Assembly: GCA_019348475.1 (NCBI GenBank)
Contig: JAHWJJ010000323.1
Span: 1 to 5,616, forward strand
Length of the DNA: 5,616 nt
Reading direction: 5' to 3'
DNA from: Gemmatimonadota bacterium
GTDB lineage: Bacteria; Gemmatimonadota; Gemmatimonadetes; Longimicrobiales; Longimicrobiaceae
Shown here: positions 5,428-5,616 of the stretch, piece by piece
Numbering within the stretch: the stretch's first letter is position 1
How the letters are laid out: every line of letters starts with the position of its first letter
The notes under the pieces: model-generated
The model's database searches: none
What the model saw: only the letters and a program-made list of their open reading frames with translations
What the model was told of the DNA's origin: nothing
Position numbers and translations under genes: made by a program

Positions 5428-5616
5428 ATGCATCCCGTGCTCCCTCGCGTACTCCGCACCTGCGCCCTGGGCGCGGCCCTGCTCCTGGCCGCGGCCGGCG
5501 CCGCGCGCCCGCTCCCCGGCGAACCGCCGCCGCTGCGCGTTACCCGCATGGACGCCCCGGCCCGCGCCGTGGTCACCGACGCGGCGGGCGCCTGGGTGGC
5601 CACCTTTACCGACGGG
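5428..5616 (+). CDS. Secreted protein, N-terminal 63 residues only, cut by the window end
   Basis: Starts at ATG 5428 with GGAAGG six to eleven bases upstream and stays open to the window end. Residues 1-10 (MHPVLPRVLR) are basic, residues 11-26 form a hydrophobic Ala/Leu core, and a signal-peptidase site is likely near AGAA (residues 24-27). The mature start is Pro-rich and then reads VVTDAAGAWVATFTDG. No domain can be assigned from this fragment. The last segment faintly recalls the N-terminal part of some secreted proteins carrying a later NlpC/P60 domain; this is an unverified impression. It is divergent from the PGA operon and shares its intergenic region, so joint regulation is possible. 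The start and signal peptide are well supported; the function is unknown. Confidence 0.7.
   Translation, partial: MHPVLPRVLRTCALGAALLLAAAGAARPLPGEPPPLRVTRMDAPARAVVTDAAGAWVATFTDG

Noticed and set aside
5137..5433. Extension of the barrel gene to an upstream start near 5433
   Set aside because: The extended N-terminus is not protein-like and would bury a good signal peptide that begins at GTG 5136.
1..5616. CRISPR arrays, tRNA or rRNA genes, insertion sequences or attachment sites
   Set aside because: No regularly spaced repeats, no tRNA/rRNA-like segments, no transposase-like reading frame and no terminal inverted repeats with target duplications were found on reading both strands.

Overview
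The window is GC-rich DNA with strong G/C bias at third codon positions. It most likely comes from a diderm (Gram-negative type) bacterium, because it encodes a predicted outer-membrane beta-barrel and a lipoprotein. The overall style (Arg/Ala-rich proteins, signal peptides ending in LAAQ) would fit Gemmatimonadota such as Longimicrobium relatives, but that assignment is a weak inference. No RNA genes, insertion sequences or CRISPR arrays were seen.

Nearly the whole window is one tightly packed minus-strand operon. In transcription order (right to left) it reads: an Arg-rich outer-membrane beta-barrel protein (5136-4222); a 45-residue single-span membrane protein (4206-4069); a four-span membrane protein with a degenerate GGDEF domain (4097-3129); PgsB, the poly-gamma-glutamate ligase (3132-1792); an enlarged, internally duplicated PgsC (1799-753); and a small lipoprotein built from two similar repeats (720-193). 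Three of the five junctions overlap by 4-29 bases and the other two gaps are 15 and 32 bases, so the six genes are probably co-transcribed and partly translationally coupled.

PgsB and PgsC are recognised with confidence as the catalytic core of a poly-gamma-glutamate (PGA) synthase. The neighbours are not those of the classical Bacillus pgsBCA(E) or capBCADE operons: no PgsA/CapA or CapD is visible. Instead there are envelope parts suited to export across a second membrane (barrel and lipoprotein), plus a membrane GGDEF-like protein whose catalytic motif is destroyed but whose RxxD c-di-GMP inhibitory site appears intact. The arrangement recalls PelD-type control of exopolysaccharide secretion. 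The working model, an inference, is a c-di-GMP-responsive synthase/exporter for PGA or a related gamma-linked anionic polymer.

To the right, a 291-bp divergent intergenic region (5137-5427) holds several inverted repeats. It separates the operon from a plus-strand gene for a secreted protein that runs off the window (5428-5616). To the left, 1-192 is non-coding as far as can be seen and holds a hairpin that may end the operon.
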